64,000 nucleotides of DNA from an uncultured Saprospiraceae bacterium (GTDB taxonomy: Bacteria > Bacteroidota > Bacteroidia > Chitinophagales > Saprospiraceae), in assembly GCA_937926205.1 (NCBI GenBank), contig CALEYL010000004.1, forward strand, positions 1 to 64,000, read 5' to 3'. Shown here in pieces: positions 1 through 7,850 of this stretch. The position numbers and the translations under genes are program-made. Within the stretch, counting starts at the first letter, position 1. Each line of letters begins with the position of its first letter. The notes under the pieces are model-generated. The model did no database searches. It saw only the letters and a program-made list of their open reading frames with translations, and had not been told where the DNA came from.

Positions 1-97
1 TAAATTCTATCAACAGCACTTTTGCTATTGTATGATATATAATTGATTCAATTCAGCTAAGTGCTTGAATTATATAATTTTGTGTCTTCTGTCAAGC

Positions 98-181
98 ATC
101 TGAAATCTGAAATCTAATATCTAATATCTAATATCTAATATCTTGAATCTGATATCTAACATCTCACATCTTAAATCTAAT
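98..181. repeat. Twelve-copy heptanucleotide tandem repeat (ATCTNNN)
   Basis: Reading the plus strand in 7-base steps from position 98 gives twelve consecutive units that all begin ATCT: ATCTGAA twice, ATCTAAT four times, then ATCTTGA, ATCTGAT, ATCTAAC, ATCTCAC, ATCTTAA and ATCTAAT. The period never slips over 84 bases, while the last three bases of each unit drift. The array ends one base before the stop codon of the minus-strand gene at 183, so it forms that gene's immediate 3' flank. The fixed period with a conserved half-unit points to replication slippage followed by drift. No function is visible. Confidence 0.9.
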
Positions 182-182
182 C

Positions 183-1742
183 TTACTTACCGCCTTCCAG
201 TTTCTGAATGCGCTGCATCAATTCAAGCATTTGCGCATTGGCCGCGATTAATTCCTTACGCAATTGGGTGTTTTGCTTGTCTGTTTCGATGGTATACAGG
301 GTCAGTTGTTCTACTTTTTCCAGCAGGAGTCGCTGCATTTCGCCAACTTCCATACCACCTTGTGCGCTGACTTCCGCTGCACTCGGGATGCCCGGCAGGT
401 GTCCTTTTTCGGCAATGTGCTGCTGCACCTCCTGAAGGCTTGGCAACTGATAATCTGCTTCAAAAACATAATCCGGCCAGGAAGCGGAATTGCGAACCCG
501 AAGTTCTTCGCAAATGACGCGGCCATCTACAGCGAGGGCATAACCTGCGGGCATTTCTGCAAGCGTTACGCCAATGCCGACCCTTTGTGAAGCCAGATCG
601 GCTACCAGCGTTTCGCTACCGGCGCCACCCATGTAAATGCGGCGTGTATTGCGGCTTCCCGGGGCATTGATGGCATTGTATCCTGCGAGGTAAACGCCGT
701 CAGCATCCCAGCCTTGGTAAGTACCTACGAGGTCGGCCTCTCTTCCGTCGGCGCTTCTGCCGTGTACGACAGCGTCAAAACCATGTACTTTCATGTTTCC
801 AATGACCTCAAAGCGATCAGATGGTGCGATGCCTGAATTACCGACGATGACGCTGCCGCCAAAAGCGCCGAGGTAAACATTATCTGTGTTGGAGTGGATG
901 TAAAGCGGCCCATCGTTGCTGTTCAAATCGAGGGCTGCGCCGTCGGTGCGCAATTCTACAAAGCGGTTGGGGTTGCCCGGCGTGCTGAGGCGAAGGCGAT
1001 TGCCACTGGCGTGGAAGGCTACCTGAGGTGCGATGCCAAACCCATAACCTTTATCGGCCCGGAAAACCATATCGCCGCCATCGGTTACATTGAGCACCTC
1101 CATGGTCGTATTGCCTGGCTTGGTGAATCCAAATATACCGATTTGATCGATGTCAGTATTCAAACGGAGGTAGGTCGAATTTTCGCCGCTCATGGTGATG
1201 GTCTGGCCGTTTTGACGGAAATATCCGTCGCCTTCTACATGGAGACGCGCTGTTGGGGTGTGGGTTCCGATGCCGAAATTGCCGCTTTGGATAAAAGAGC
1301 TCAGGCCGTTTAAGCCAAACTGGGCGCCAATGTCGCTGCTGCCGTCGCCATTGAATAAACGAAGGCCTTTGGCGCCGCTGAAATTGCTGTTTCGGTAATG
1401 CGAAAACCAGCCTTCATCACTTGAATTGATGGGGAAAATGCTGGCGTCGAAATAATTGGTGGAGCCCGAAGTATTCATAAAAAAGCTGGTTCCGAGTCCG
1501 GTAGAATGATTGATTTTGATCAGTTCGCTCAAAGTAGAAGGCACCATAAGGTCCATTTTTCCGCCATTGATCAGAACTTTGGTGCTGGGGTCGGTTACGG
1601 AGTTGGCGCCTACGGCGAATTGGTAGCTTGTCGGACTGATGCTGACGGTATTGCCGACGAGATCCATCAAGGGGAATTGGGCAAAAGCCATTGAAATGCC
1701 TGCTAATGCAAACAGGGTGGTGAGGAAGATTTGCTTTCTCAT
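183..1742 (-). CDS. Exported protein with C-terminal coiled-coil, tail-fibre-like
   Basis: A 519-residue protein with a clear signal peptide (about residues 1-21, ending AFAQ). The middle is a long Gly/Asn/Asp-rich region of short beta-type repeats, such as GNFGIGTHTPTARLHVEGDG, as in tail-fibre-like and S74-associated surface proteins. Near the C-terminus is the motif WPDYVF..DY.L.SL.EV...I...GHLPGIPSA.EV, which I know from many Bacteroidota surface proteins, followed by a Glu/Leu/Gln-rich coiled coil of about 50 residues. It is probably a trimeric fibrous surface protein. I see no T9SS sorting domain and no intramolecular chaperone catalytic motif. The gene stands alone; a large inverted repeat lies 42 bases upstream of its start and a heptad repeat directly follows its stop. 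The fold is inference. Confidence 0.8.
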   Translation of the reverse strand: MRKQIFLTTLFALAGISMAFAQFPLMDLVGNTVSISPTSYQFAVGANSVTDPSTKVLINGGKMDLMVPSTLSELIKINHSTGLGTSFFMNTSGSTNYFDASIFPINSSDEGWFSHYRNSNFSGAKGLRLFNGDGSSDIGAQFGLNGLSSFIQSGNFGIGTHTPTARLHVEGDGYFRQNGQTITMSGENSTYLRLNTDIDQIGIFGFTKPGNTTMEVLNVTDGGDMVFRADKGYGFGIAPQVAFHASGNRLRLSTPGNPNRFVELRTDGAALDLNSNDGPLYIHSNTDNVYLGAFGGSVIVGNSGIAPSDRFEVIGNMKVHGFDAVVHGRSADGREADLVGTYQGWDADGVYLAGYNAINAPGSRNTRRIYMGGAGSETLVADLASQRVGIGVTLAEMPAGYALAVDGRVICEELRVRNSASWPDYVFEADYQLPSLQEVQQHIAEKGHLPGIPSAAEVSAQGGMEVGEMQRLLLEKVEQLTLYTIETDKQNTQLRKELIAANAQMLELMQRIQKLEGGK

Positions 1743-1783
1743 AGGTGATGATTTTTTGGTAGTGTGTAGAAATTGGTAATCGG

Positions 1784-1852
1784 CGACAAGCCTGAAATGC
1801 CAGGTACTGCTTTACGCGCGTTTGCAGCAGAACCTGAATTTTTTGCTTGTCG
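1784..1852. repeat. Nested inverted repeat (large hairpin)
   Basis: The outer arms CGACAAGC (1784-1791) and GCTTGTCG (1845-1852) are perfectly complementary. Inside them CAGGTACTGCT (1801-1811) pairs with AGCAGAACCTG (1826-1836) with one mismatch, and the centre carries the palindrome ACGCGCGT (1814-1821). This could fold as an RNA leader hairpin for the minus-strand gene starting at 1742, or extrude as a cruciform. No T-tract follows on either strand, so it is not a simple terminator. Confidence 0.75.
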
Positions 1853-1943
1853 TTTCCTTTATACAGGGAAAAGGATCAACGTTACCTGGAATAACAAAAA
1901 AATAAGTAAACGATTGTTTCTGGCAGCGTATAACATCCAGTAA

Positions 1944-2076
1944 TTCATTAGATTACGACTAAATGTCTTGTGCCGTCAGAAGATAACGAGTGCGGAGATG
2001 AGATTCCATAAGTTTGTATATTGGCGTGCTTTTTCCAGAGTAGTTCGGAAAGTTGTGAATTTTGTAATCTAATGAA
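1944..2076. repeat. 13-bp perfect inverted repeat flanking 107 bp (MITE-like)
   Basis: TTCATTAGATTAC (1944-1956) has its exact reverse complement at 2064-2076. Just outside, CAGT (1938-1941) and ACTG (2076-2079) continue the symmetry after a small gap. The layout, terminal inverted repeats around a short non-coding core, resembles a miniature inverted-repeat element. I could not find a convincing target-site duplication next to the arms, and no second copy is in this window. A long-range mRNA stem is the alternative. Confidence 0.6.
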
Positions 2077-2093
2077 CTGCTAAAAAATAAGTT

Positions 2094-2426
2094 ATGATTT
2101 TCAGAAGAATGATGCCTGTATTTTGCTGCCTGGTATTGATGATTTCGTGCAACAAAGTAATAGAAGAAGTTCCATTACCTCCTTTTGAAATTTTTCCTAA
2201 CCCATGCGTAAATGTCTTTTTTGTGCGTTTGGATGCCAATTTTTTTGGAAGTAATCCTGCCCGTATTCGTTTGTTGGACGGTAAAAAAGTATTGCTCGAG
2301 CAACCCGTGCTGTTCCCTAATGAAACCATCGTATTAAGCCTTGATGGCCATGACGCCGGTGTCTACCATGTGGAAGTTAGTGCCAACGGGTTGATATTTA
2401 CAGAACCGGTTATAAAAATTGAATGA
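2094..2426 (+). CDS. Small lipoprotein made of a T9SS-sorting-domain-like module
   Basis: A 110-residue protein. Residues 1-19 form a signal peptide ending in a lipobox (LMISC), so the mature protein would be acylated at Cys19. Almost everything after it resembles a type A T9SS C-terminal sorting domain: FEIFPNPCVN at about 31-40 (compare YPNPTNG in the amylase of this window), a strand with LLDGKKV, then GVYHVEV and the basic end PVIKIE. There is no passenger domain. A lipobox joined directly to such a module is odd, because sorting domains normally direct soluble cargo across the outer membrane. The stop overlaps the next start (ATGA), so the two genes are probably translationally coupled. 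Function unknown. Confidence 0.75.
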   Translation: MIFRRMMPVFCCLVLMISCNKVIEEVPLPPFEIFPNPCVNVFFVRLDANFFGSNPARIRLLDGKKVLLEQPVLFPNETIVLSLDGHDAGVYHVEVSANGLIFTEPVIKIE

Positions 2427-3106
2427 GGATGCACAAAACATTGATCCTGTTTATACTCTGTGTTTTAAACGCAGGGTTCCTTTCTGCTCAAATCTGGACG
2501 GTACACCTGAGTGGAAACGAGTACTATCCGGTCAACAGTGAAAACAAAAGTTATTATCCGATACTGTGGTATTCCGGTGATGAAGGCCGTGGTGTTTTGC
2601 TGGGTGGCTTTGGGGCCGGCGTTTCTTATGAAAAGCTTCTGGATCCCACTTTTTCATTGAAGTACCAGATAAATCTCCAGCGTTCTGTCTTTTACGACGA
2701 GCCTTTTATTGCGACAGATGAAAATGGATTTCCCTTTGGGGCAGTGATTGGCATCAATATTCATTATTATTCAACACTGTTGTGTCTTCCAAAATACCAT
2801 TTCGGCAAATGGTCTGCAGGATTGGGGTTGGGTGGCAGAGGGATTTTTAGCTCTAAAACCGATTATGGAGGCGTCATTGTGCAGGGAAGCATTCGGAATT
2901 TAAATGTAAAAAACAAAGCGCAATCGCCTGTAATTCTGATGATTCCCTTTGAATTTTCTTACCAGCCCTGGCAAAGATGGGTTTTTACTGCCCGTGCAGA
3001 ATTGGGATTGAGTAAAGCATCCCGGCTTGCGGCAGATGCTTCGGAAAGGAGTCTGGTAACGGTTTTCGAAGTAGGTTATCGATTCGTCAGGGATTTACAG
3101 GACTAA
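2423..3106 (+). CDS. Predicted outer-membrane protein, unknown function
   Basis: A 227-residue protein with a signal peptide (about residues 1-22, ending LSAQ). The rest consists of alternating aromatic and hydrophobic strands rich in Gly and Tyr (for example LGGFGAGVSYEKLL and FSLKYQINLQ) and ends in a strand with a near-terminal aromatic (VGYRF). This fits a small eight- or ten-stranded outer-membrane beta-barrel, though I do not recognise the family. The first ATG overlaps the stop of the small lipoprotein before it; a second ATG two codons on is equally possible. The coupling suggests the lipoprotein and barrel work together. No terminator is evident downstream. Confidence 0.75.
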   Translation: MRMHKTLILFILCVLNAGFLSAQIWTVHLSGNEYYPVNSENKSYYPILWYSGDEGRGVLLGGFGAGVSYEKLLDPTFSLKYQINLQRSVFYDEPFIATDENGFPFGAVIGINIHYYSTLLCLPKYHFGKWSAGLGLGGRGIFSSKTDYGGVIVQGSIRNLNVKNKAQSPVILMIPFEFSYQPWQRWVFTARAELGLSKASRLAADASERSLVTVFEVGYRFVRDLQD

Positions 3107-3191
3107 TATCCGGATTCATCTGCACTAAGTCTAAACAAGGCTTCGCATCCCGATTATTTGCCTTATTTTTGGCGAATACAGACCAACATTC

Positions 3192-4433
3192 ATGATGTCA
3201 CCATCCTTTCTTAAAACCGCTTGCTGCCTGCTCCTCATCATATGGAGCCTCGGCAGCCTCGCAGCCCAGCAATCTGCATATACTGTTGAAGAAGTACCCA
3301 ATCCGAAAGACCGTGGCAATGGTTACGTCAGCGATCCGGGAAACTCACTTTCCGAAGATGCCGTAACGCAGCTTAACCTGCTGTTGGCCGACATGGAAAA
3401 CAAATCCACTGCTCAAATGGCTGTTGTTGTGCTGCCGGGCATTGGAGAAGAAGTGCCTAAAGATTTTGCCACCCGCCTTTTTCAGCACTGGGGTATCGGA
3501 CAAAAAGGCGTCGACAATGGGTTGTTGTTGCTGGTTGTCATGGATCAACGGCGGGCAGAATTCGAAACAGGCTATGGACTGGAGGGGTTGTTGCCGGACA
3601 TCATCTGCCTGCGAATTCTGCTGGAAGAGCTGGTCCCTCATTTCCAACAACAGGATTATGATGGCGGGGTGATTGGCGCTGTGCAAAGGGTCAAAGCCTT
3701 GTTGGAAGATCCTGAAGCACTGGCAGAATTGCGGGCTTCGCTCGACCCACAGCGCGGCTGGCCCAGGGTAATGGGACAAAAAATCCATCCGGCATTGTAC
3801 TGGTATGCCATCATTTCCTTGTTTTTTGGACTTGGCGTTATTGTCTGGATGTTGATCAATTTACTCAATAAGGAGGATCTGTACGACAAATACCGCCATA
3901 TTAGATATGCAACCCTGCTGATCTTTGTTTTTATTTTTCCAATCCCTTATCTGCTGTTGTATTTCATGTTAAAAGGCGTGTTGCATCGTCTGCGGAACCA
4001 GCGTCGTTTTAGTAAAGTTAACGGCATGCCCATGCGAAAATTAAGCGAGGGAGAAGAAGATACCTACCTTGAAAAAGGTCAGGTTACTGAAGAAGCACTG
4101 GGCAGTGTTGATTATGATGTCTGGGTGACGGAGGATGACAGTGATGTGGTTACCCTGAGCTATGCCAAGCTTTTTTCAAAATACCAGGCCTGCCCGGAGT
4201 GCAAATTTCGCACTTATCACAAAGCCAGTTCCAAGGTATTACAGCATGCGACCTACAGTTCTTCCGGAAGTATGGAAGTCATCTATGAGTGCAAAAACTG
4301 TAACTACCATAAACGAAAGGTTATGGTGATTCCCATGAAAACGCGGTCTTCTTCCGGTAGTGGTTCCGGCGGTGGCGGCGGTAGTTGGGGTGGCGGATCT
4401 TCAGGCGGTGGCGGCGCCGGGGCGAGCTGGTAG
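3192..4433 (+). CDS. TPM-domain membrane protein with zinc ribbon and Gly/Ser tail
   Basis: A 413-residue protein. It has a signal peptide (ending LAAQ near 26) and a TPM domain (about 35-180, PF04536-like: VSDPGNSLSEDAVTQLN, then GVDNGLLLLVV, ETGYGLEGLLPD). Two transmembrane segments follow (about 203-225 and 238-260). Next comes a cytoplasmic stretch with two Cys pairs (CPEC near 335 and CKNC near 367) that look like a zinc ribbon. The protein ends in an extreme Gly/Ser/Trp tail. This is the YgcG-type architecture; TPM domains have been linked to membrane-protein quality control and, in plants, photosystem repair. A role in envelope maintenance is inference. recF follows 29 bases downstream in the same direction. 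Confidence 0.85.
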   Translation: MMSPSFLKTACCLLLIIWSLGSLAAQQSAYTVEEVPNPKDRGNGYVSDPGNSLSEDAVTQLNLLLADMENKSTAQMAVVVLPGIGEEVPKDFATRLFQHWGIGQKGVDNGLLLLVVMDQRRAEFETGYGLEGLLPDIICLRILLEELVPHFQQQDYDGGVIGAVQRVKALLEDPEALAELRASLDPQRGWPRVMGQKIHPALYWYAIISLFFGLGVIVWMLINLLNKEDLYDKYRHIRYATLLIFVFIFPIPYLLLYFMLKGVLHRLRNQRRFSKVNGMPMRKLSEGEEDTYLEKGQVTEEALGSVDYDVWVTEDDSDVVTLSYAKLFSKYQACPECKFRTYHKASSKVLQHATYSSSGSMEVIYECKNCNYHKRKVMVIPMKTRSSSGSGSGGGGGSWGGGSSGGGGAGASW

Positions 4434-4462
4434 ATATAGTTTAACTCACAATCTTTGCTTAC

Positions 4463-5572
4463 GTGTTTGTACGACCTTTCATCCGTCAGCTTTCGCTGAC
4501 AAATTTCAAAAATTATGCACTCGGGCGGATTGCTTTCGGAGCATCACTCAATTGCATTGTCGGCCGGAACGGAATGGGGAAAACAAACCTGCTGGACGCT
4601 ATTTATTATCTGTGTATGGGCAAAAGCTATTTTGCTCAAAATGAAGCGCAGGTGGCCCTTCACGAGACCGATTTTTTTAGAATTGAAGGTCGGATTGAAC
4701 TGGATGGCAAAGAAGAAAAAGTGGTCGCAAAAGTCATTCCACGCCGACAAAAAACTTTTGAACGCAATGATGTCCCTTATAAAAGATTAGCGGAACATGT
4801 CGGAACGCTTCCTGTCGTCATTATTGCTCCGGATGACACGCAGATTGCAACCGATGGCAGCGAAATCAGAAGGCGTTTTCTCGACAATACCCTGTGTCAG
4901 TTTGATCCGGCTTATTTACAGCAACTGATTGCTTATGAACGTATTCTGGAGCAACGCAACGCCTTGCTCAAGCGTTTGGCGGAGCAGGGAAGCAAAGACC
5001 GCTCGCTGCTAAGGGTTTACGCTGAGCAACTGGTTTTTCCTGCAGAAGCCATACACCAGGCCAGAAAAAACTTTGTGGAGAAACTGCGCCCGGTGCTGCA
5101 GGCGCTGTATGAAAAAATCTCCGGCGGTCATGAAACCATCGACTGCCGTTATCAATCTCAGCTCGACGAAACAGATTTTGCCACATTGTTGCAGCAAAAA
5201 GAAGAAAAAGACTGCATCTTGCAACGAACTACCTGTGGCATACACCGGGACGACCTGCTTTTTGCCATTGGCGGGCATTCTCTTAAAAACTATGCTTCTC
5301 AGGGGCAACTTAAATCGTTTGTATTGTCACTAAAACTGGCGCAATATGAGTGGTTGCGCGATGCAAAAAACATGCTCCCGTTTTTGCTCCTGGATGATAT
5401 CTTTGACAAGCTGGATGCCGGCCGCGTGGCGATGCTGATGGAGTTGTTGTGCACGGGGAATTACGGACAGATTTTTATTACCGATACAGATGAAGCGCGG
5501 GTGGCAAATATTGCGAAAGAAAGCGGAATGGCATATCAGCAACTAGTGGTGGATCAGGGTACAATTATTTGA
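4463..5572 (+). CDS. recF: DNA replication and repair protein RecF
   Basis: A 369-residue RecF, the SMC-like ATPase that works with RecO and RecR to load RecA at gapped DNA. The N-terminus reads RQLSLTNFKNY, as in the family, followed by a Walker A site GRNGMGKT (34-41). Near the C-terminus are the ABC signature-like YASQGQLKSF and the Walker B region LLLDDIFDKLD. The length matches the usual 360-370. The start is GTG at 4463: an in-frame stop lies 21 bases upstream and no ATG lies between. The gene is followed closely by a DUF721 protein, a frequent neighbour of recF. Confidence 0.95.
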   Translation: MFVRPFIRQLSLTNFKNYALGRIAFGASLNCIVGRNGMGKTNLLDAIYYLCMGKSYFAQNEAQVALHETDFFRIEGRIELDGKEEKVVAKVIPRRQKTFERNDVPYKRLAEHVGTLPVVIIAPDDTQIATDGSEIRRRFLDNTLCQFDPAYLQQLIAYERILEQRNALLKRLAEQGSKDRSLLRVYAEQLVFPAEAIHQARKNFVEKLRPVLQALYEKISGGHETIDCRYQSQLDETDFATLLQQKEEKDCILQRTTCGIHRDDLLFAIGGHSLKNYASQGQLKSFVLSLKLAQYEWLRDAKNMLPFLLLDDIFDKLDAGRVAMLMELLCTGNYGQIFITDTDEARVANIAKESGMAYQQLVVDQGTII

Positions 5573-5635
5573 GGTAAGGTACCGGCCTTGCCAAACAGAA
5601 CGCCCATTGTCTGGGCAATATTCAAATCTAAAACT

Positions 5636-5929
5636 ATGAAAAGGGCAAACAATGACATTTCACTTAAAGAGGCCCTTAAGGCAATGCTGGATGCTTACAA
5701 ACTGAAACCACGTCTCCATCAAACGCAAATCAGGAGCCTTTGGGCAGAAAAGATGGGACCCACCATCGCCCAGTATACCACTGAAATAAAACTCTACCGA
5801 AACAAACTCTACCTGACCATTACCTCCGCCTCCCTCAAACAGGAATTAACCTTCGGAAAAGACAAAATCCGGGACATGCTGAACGAAGCGCTCGGTGAAG
5901 ATGCCATTGAAGATGTGGTTATCCGTTGA
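5636..5929 (+). CDS. DUF721 (DciA-like) protein
   Basis: A 97-residue protein of the DUF721 family, which includes DciA, a loader or partner of the replicative helicase in bacteria lacking DnaC. The family pattern is visible: an N-terminal helix (LKEALKAML), then W.E.MG..IA..T....L....L.I...S..L..EL...K..I...LNE. I chose ATG at 5636 (MKRANND) over an upstream TTG at 5588, because the 16 extra residues look unlike the family. It follows recF by 63 bases, consistent with a replication/repair operon. A specific DciA function in this lineage is inference. Confidence 0.88.
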   Translation: MKRANNDISLKEALKAMLDAYKLKPRLHQTQIRSLWAEKMGPTIAQYTTEIKLYRNKLYLTITSASLKQELTFGKDKIRDMLNEALGEDAIEDVVIR

Positions 5930-5968
5930 AAAGATGCTTTGTCTGACGTGAAAATCGGAACAAGCGCT

Positions 5969-5976
5969 TACTTTTG
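5969..5976 (+). promoter_or_regulatory. Candidate -7 promoter element for lysS
   Basis: TACTTTTG fits the Bacteroidota -7 consensus TAnnTTTG and lies 64 bases before the lysS ATG. No clear TTTG sits 19-22 bases upstream. The 13-mer TTTGCAGCCTCTT that starts within this element recurs at 10695-10707, in the equivalent position before another gene. Confidence 0.45.
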
Positions 5977-6040
5977 CAGCCTCTTAGACTAAAACAGCCC
6001 TGTGTTTTTCAGTACAGGGAATAAATTAACGATACCAAAC

Positions 6041-7567
6041 ATGCATTTAAGCGAACAGGAAATTATCCGCAGAGAAAAACTTGAAAAACTACTGGCACTT
6101 GGCATTGATCCATATCCGCCGGAGGCCTTTCCCGTCAGTATTCATGCGGCTCATTTGAAGGAGTTTTTTGAAGAAGACGCAGAAGGCAAGCCACTTAACT
6201 TTCAGGAAGTAAGTCTGGCAGGCCGGCTTATGAGTTTTCGGGTGATGGGCAAAGCTTCGTTTGCAGAATTGCAGGACAGCTCCGGTCGGATACAGCTTTA
6301 TATTTCCCGCGACGATATTGCTCCGGGTGAGGACAAAACCTTGTACAATGAGGTGTTTAAGAAGCTTTTGGATCTCGGTGATTTTATTGGCGTCCAGGGC
6401 TATGCTTTCCGGACGCAGGTAGGTGAAATTACCGTTCACGTAACCGGCCTGAAGCTACTGGCCAAGTCACTGCGCCCCTTGCCGGTCGTTAAACGTGACG
6501 AAGAAGGCCATATCTTCGACGCTTTCACCGACACCGAAGAGCGTTACCGCATGCGTTATGTTGACCTGGCCGTTAATCCGCACGTAAAAGAAACTTTTAT
6601 CAAGCGTACTAAGATGGTTTCCGCCATCCGGCGCTTTCTGAATGAGCGGGGTGGCCTGGAGGTCGACACGCCGGTGCTGCAAAGCATTCCCGGCGGAGCA
6701 GCGGCACGCCCGTTTATTACGCACCACAATGCCCTTGACGTTCCTTTCTACCTTCGTATTGCCAATGAATTGTATTTAAAAAGACTCATTGTAGGCGGTT
6801 TCGACTGGGTGTATGAATTCAGTCGCAATTTTCGCAACGAGGGTATGGACCGCACCCACAACCCGGAATTTACCATCCTGGAATTCTATGTAGCTTACAA
6901 AGACTATTTCTGGATGATGGATACGACGGAGGCCCTTCTGGAACAGGCAGCGATGGAAACCTGTGGCACTACGGATGTTCAGGTTGGTGATAAAATCATC
7001 AATTTCAAAGCGCCTTATCGCCGCGTCAGCATATACGATGCGATCAAGGAACATACCGGCGAAGACGTTTCCGGAATGGACGAAGCGGCTTTGAGAACGC
7101 TTTGCAAAAAACTCCACATTGAAACGGACGACAGTATGGGACGGGGAAAGCTGATCGATGAGATTTTCGGCGAAACGGCTGAACGCCATTTCATTCAGCC
7201 TACCTTTATTACTGATTACCCGGTAGAAATGTCGCCACTGACCAAAAAGCACCGGGACAAGCCAGGGTTGGTTGAGCGGTTTGAATTGATGATTAATGGC
7301 AAAGAAGTGGCCAATGCTTATACAGAGTTGAACGATCCGATAGACCAGCGGGAACGATTTGAGGAGCAGGTAAAACTGATGGAACGGGGAGACGATGAAG
7401 CCATGTTTATTGACCATGACTTTTTGCGGGCCCTGGAATATGGGATGCCACCAACTTCGGGTATCGGCATCGGCATCGACCGTTTGGCTATGTTGCTCTG
7501 CAACCAGCATACCATCCAGGAAGTATTGTTCTTCCCGCAAATGCGGCCTGAAAAGTTTGAAGAATAG
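6041..7567 (+). CDS. lysS: Lysine--tRNA ligase, class II
   Basis: A 508-residue class II lysyl-tRNA synthetase that charges tRNA-Lys in the cytosol. It has an N-terminal OB-fold anticodon-binding domain (about 50-170, with VSLAGRLMSFRVMGKASFAE) and a catalytic domain with motif 1 (FLNERGGLEVDTPVLQ), motif 2 (FRNEGMDRTHNPEFT) and motif 3 (GIGIGIDRLAMLL). Length is typical of the bacterial enzyme. ATG at 6041 (MHLSEQEIIRREKL) is preferred to an upstream GTG at 6002. A TAnnTTTG element precedes it and a palindrome-rich gap follows. Confidence 0.97.
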   Translation: MHLSEQEIIRREKLEKLLALGIDPYPPEAFPVSIHAAHLKEFFEEDAEGKPLNFQEVSLAGRLMSFRVMGKASFAELQDSSGRIQLYISRDDIAPGEDKTLYNEVFKKLLDLGDFIGVQGYAFRTQVGEITVHVTGLKLLAKSLRPLPVVKRDEEGHIFDAFTDTEERYRMRYVDLAVNPHVKETFIKRTKMVSAIRRFLNERGGLEVDTPVLQSIPGGAAARPFITHHNALDVPFYLRIANELYLKRLIVGGFDWVYEFSRNFRNEGMDRTHNPEFTILEFYVAYKDYFWMMDTTEALLEQAAMETCGTTDVQVGDKIINFKAPYRRVSIYDAIKEHTGEDVSGMDEAALRTLCKKLHIETDDSMGRGKLIDEIFGETAERHFIQPTFITDYPVEMSPLTKKHRDKPGLVERFELMINGKEVANAYTELNDPIDQRERFEEQVKLMERGDDEAMFIDHDFLRALEYGMPPTSGIGIGIDRLAMLLCNQHTIQEVLFFPQMRPEKFEE

Positions 7568-7605
7568 TTTGTCTGTCTTTAGAGCCCGATAGCTGCGTTA
7601 TGCTC

Positions 7606-7653
7606 GGCCCCAAAATCGGTCATTTATACCAATAAAATCCCGTTTTTGGGGCC
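7606..7653 (+). repeat. Hairpin after lysS
   Basis: GGCCCCAAAA (7606-7615) pairs with TTTTGGGGCC (7644-7653); three more pairs (CGG with CCG) continue inward past one mismatch, leaving a loop of about 20 bases. It lies 38 bases after the lysS stop. There is no T-tract, so it may be a processing or 3'-end hairpin rather than a classical terminator. Confidence 0.6.
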
Positions 7654-7677
7654 TTCGCAAGCCTTGCTATTGAACTC

Positions 7678-7718
7678 CCTGCCTTGCCGGCCCGCCTCCC
7701 GGAGGGCAGGCAGGCAGG
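7678..7718. repeat. GC-rich imperfect palindrome (REP-like)
   Basis: A stretch rich in CTGCC and GGCAGG folds on itself around CTCCCGGAG, with several bulges. It is much more GC-rich than its surroundings and lies in an intergenic gap with other palindromes, including CCAATTAATTGG at 7733-7744. It resembles repeated extragenic palindromes, but no second copy is in this window. Confidence 0.5.
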
Positions 7719-7780
7719 TAAAGCTCAGACAACCAATTAATTGGATAGACAATAAATAAGCAGATAGTGATCGGTGTTTG

Positions 7781-7821
7781 CAAAATAAAACGAGAGCCAT
7801 CCCAACCTGGGATGGCTCTCG
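7781..7821 (-). terminator. Rho-independent terminator of the lipoprotein gene at 7851
   Basis: CGAGAGCCATCCCA (7791-7804) and TGGGATGGCTCTCG (7808-7821) form a perfect 14-bp stem with a 3-base loop. On the minus strand the stem is followed directly by TTTTATTTTG. It lies 30 bases past the stop of the minus-strand gene. Confidence 0.88.
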
Positions 7822-7850
7822 TAGTTGTGGGGTAGATGCAATAAAAAATA

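Larger units (their letters stand above)
1743..2093. other. Intergenic region with two large inverted repeats
   Basis: This 351-base divergent gap between the minus-strand fibre protein and the plus-strand lipoprotein has no convincing gene. It holds the nested inverted repeat at 1784-1852 and the long-span inverted repeat at 1944-2076. A TAAGTTTG at 2009-2016 matches the Bacteroidota -7 consensus TAnnTTTG but has no TTTG at the right distance upstream. It lies inside the second repeat and could drive the gene at 2094. Confidence 0.6.

Noticed and set aside
98..181. CRISPR-like array
   Set aside because: The period is 7 bases with no spacers and no cas genes; it is a simple tandem repeat.
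6776..7540. A 254-codon open frame antisense to lysS
   Set aside because: Shadow of a highly conserved gene; the translation is Phe/His-rich without domain features.
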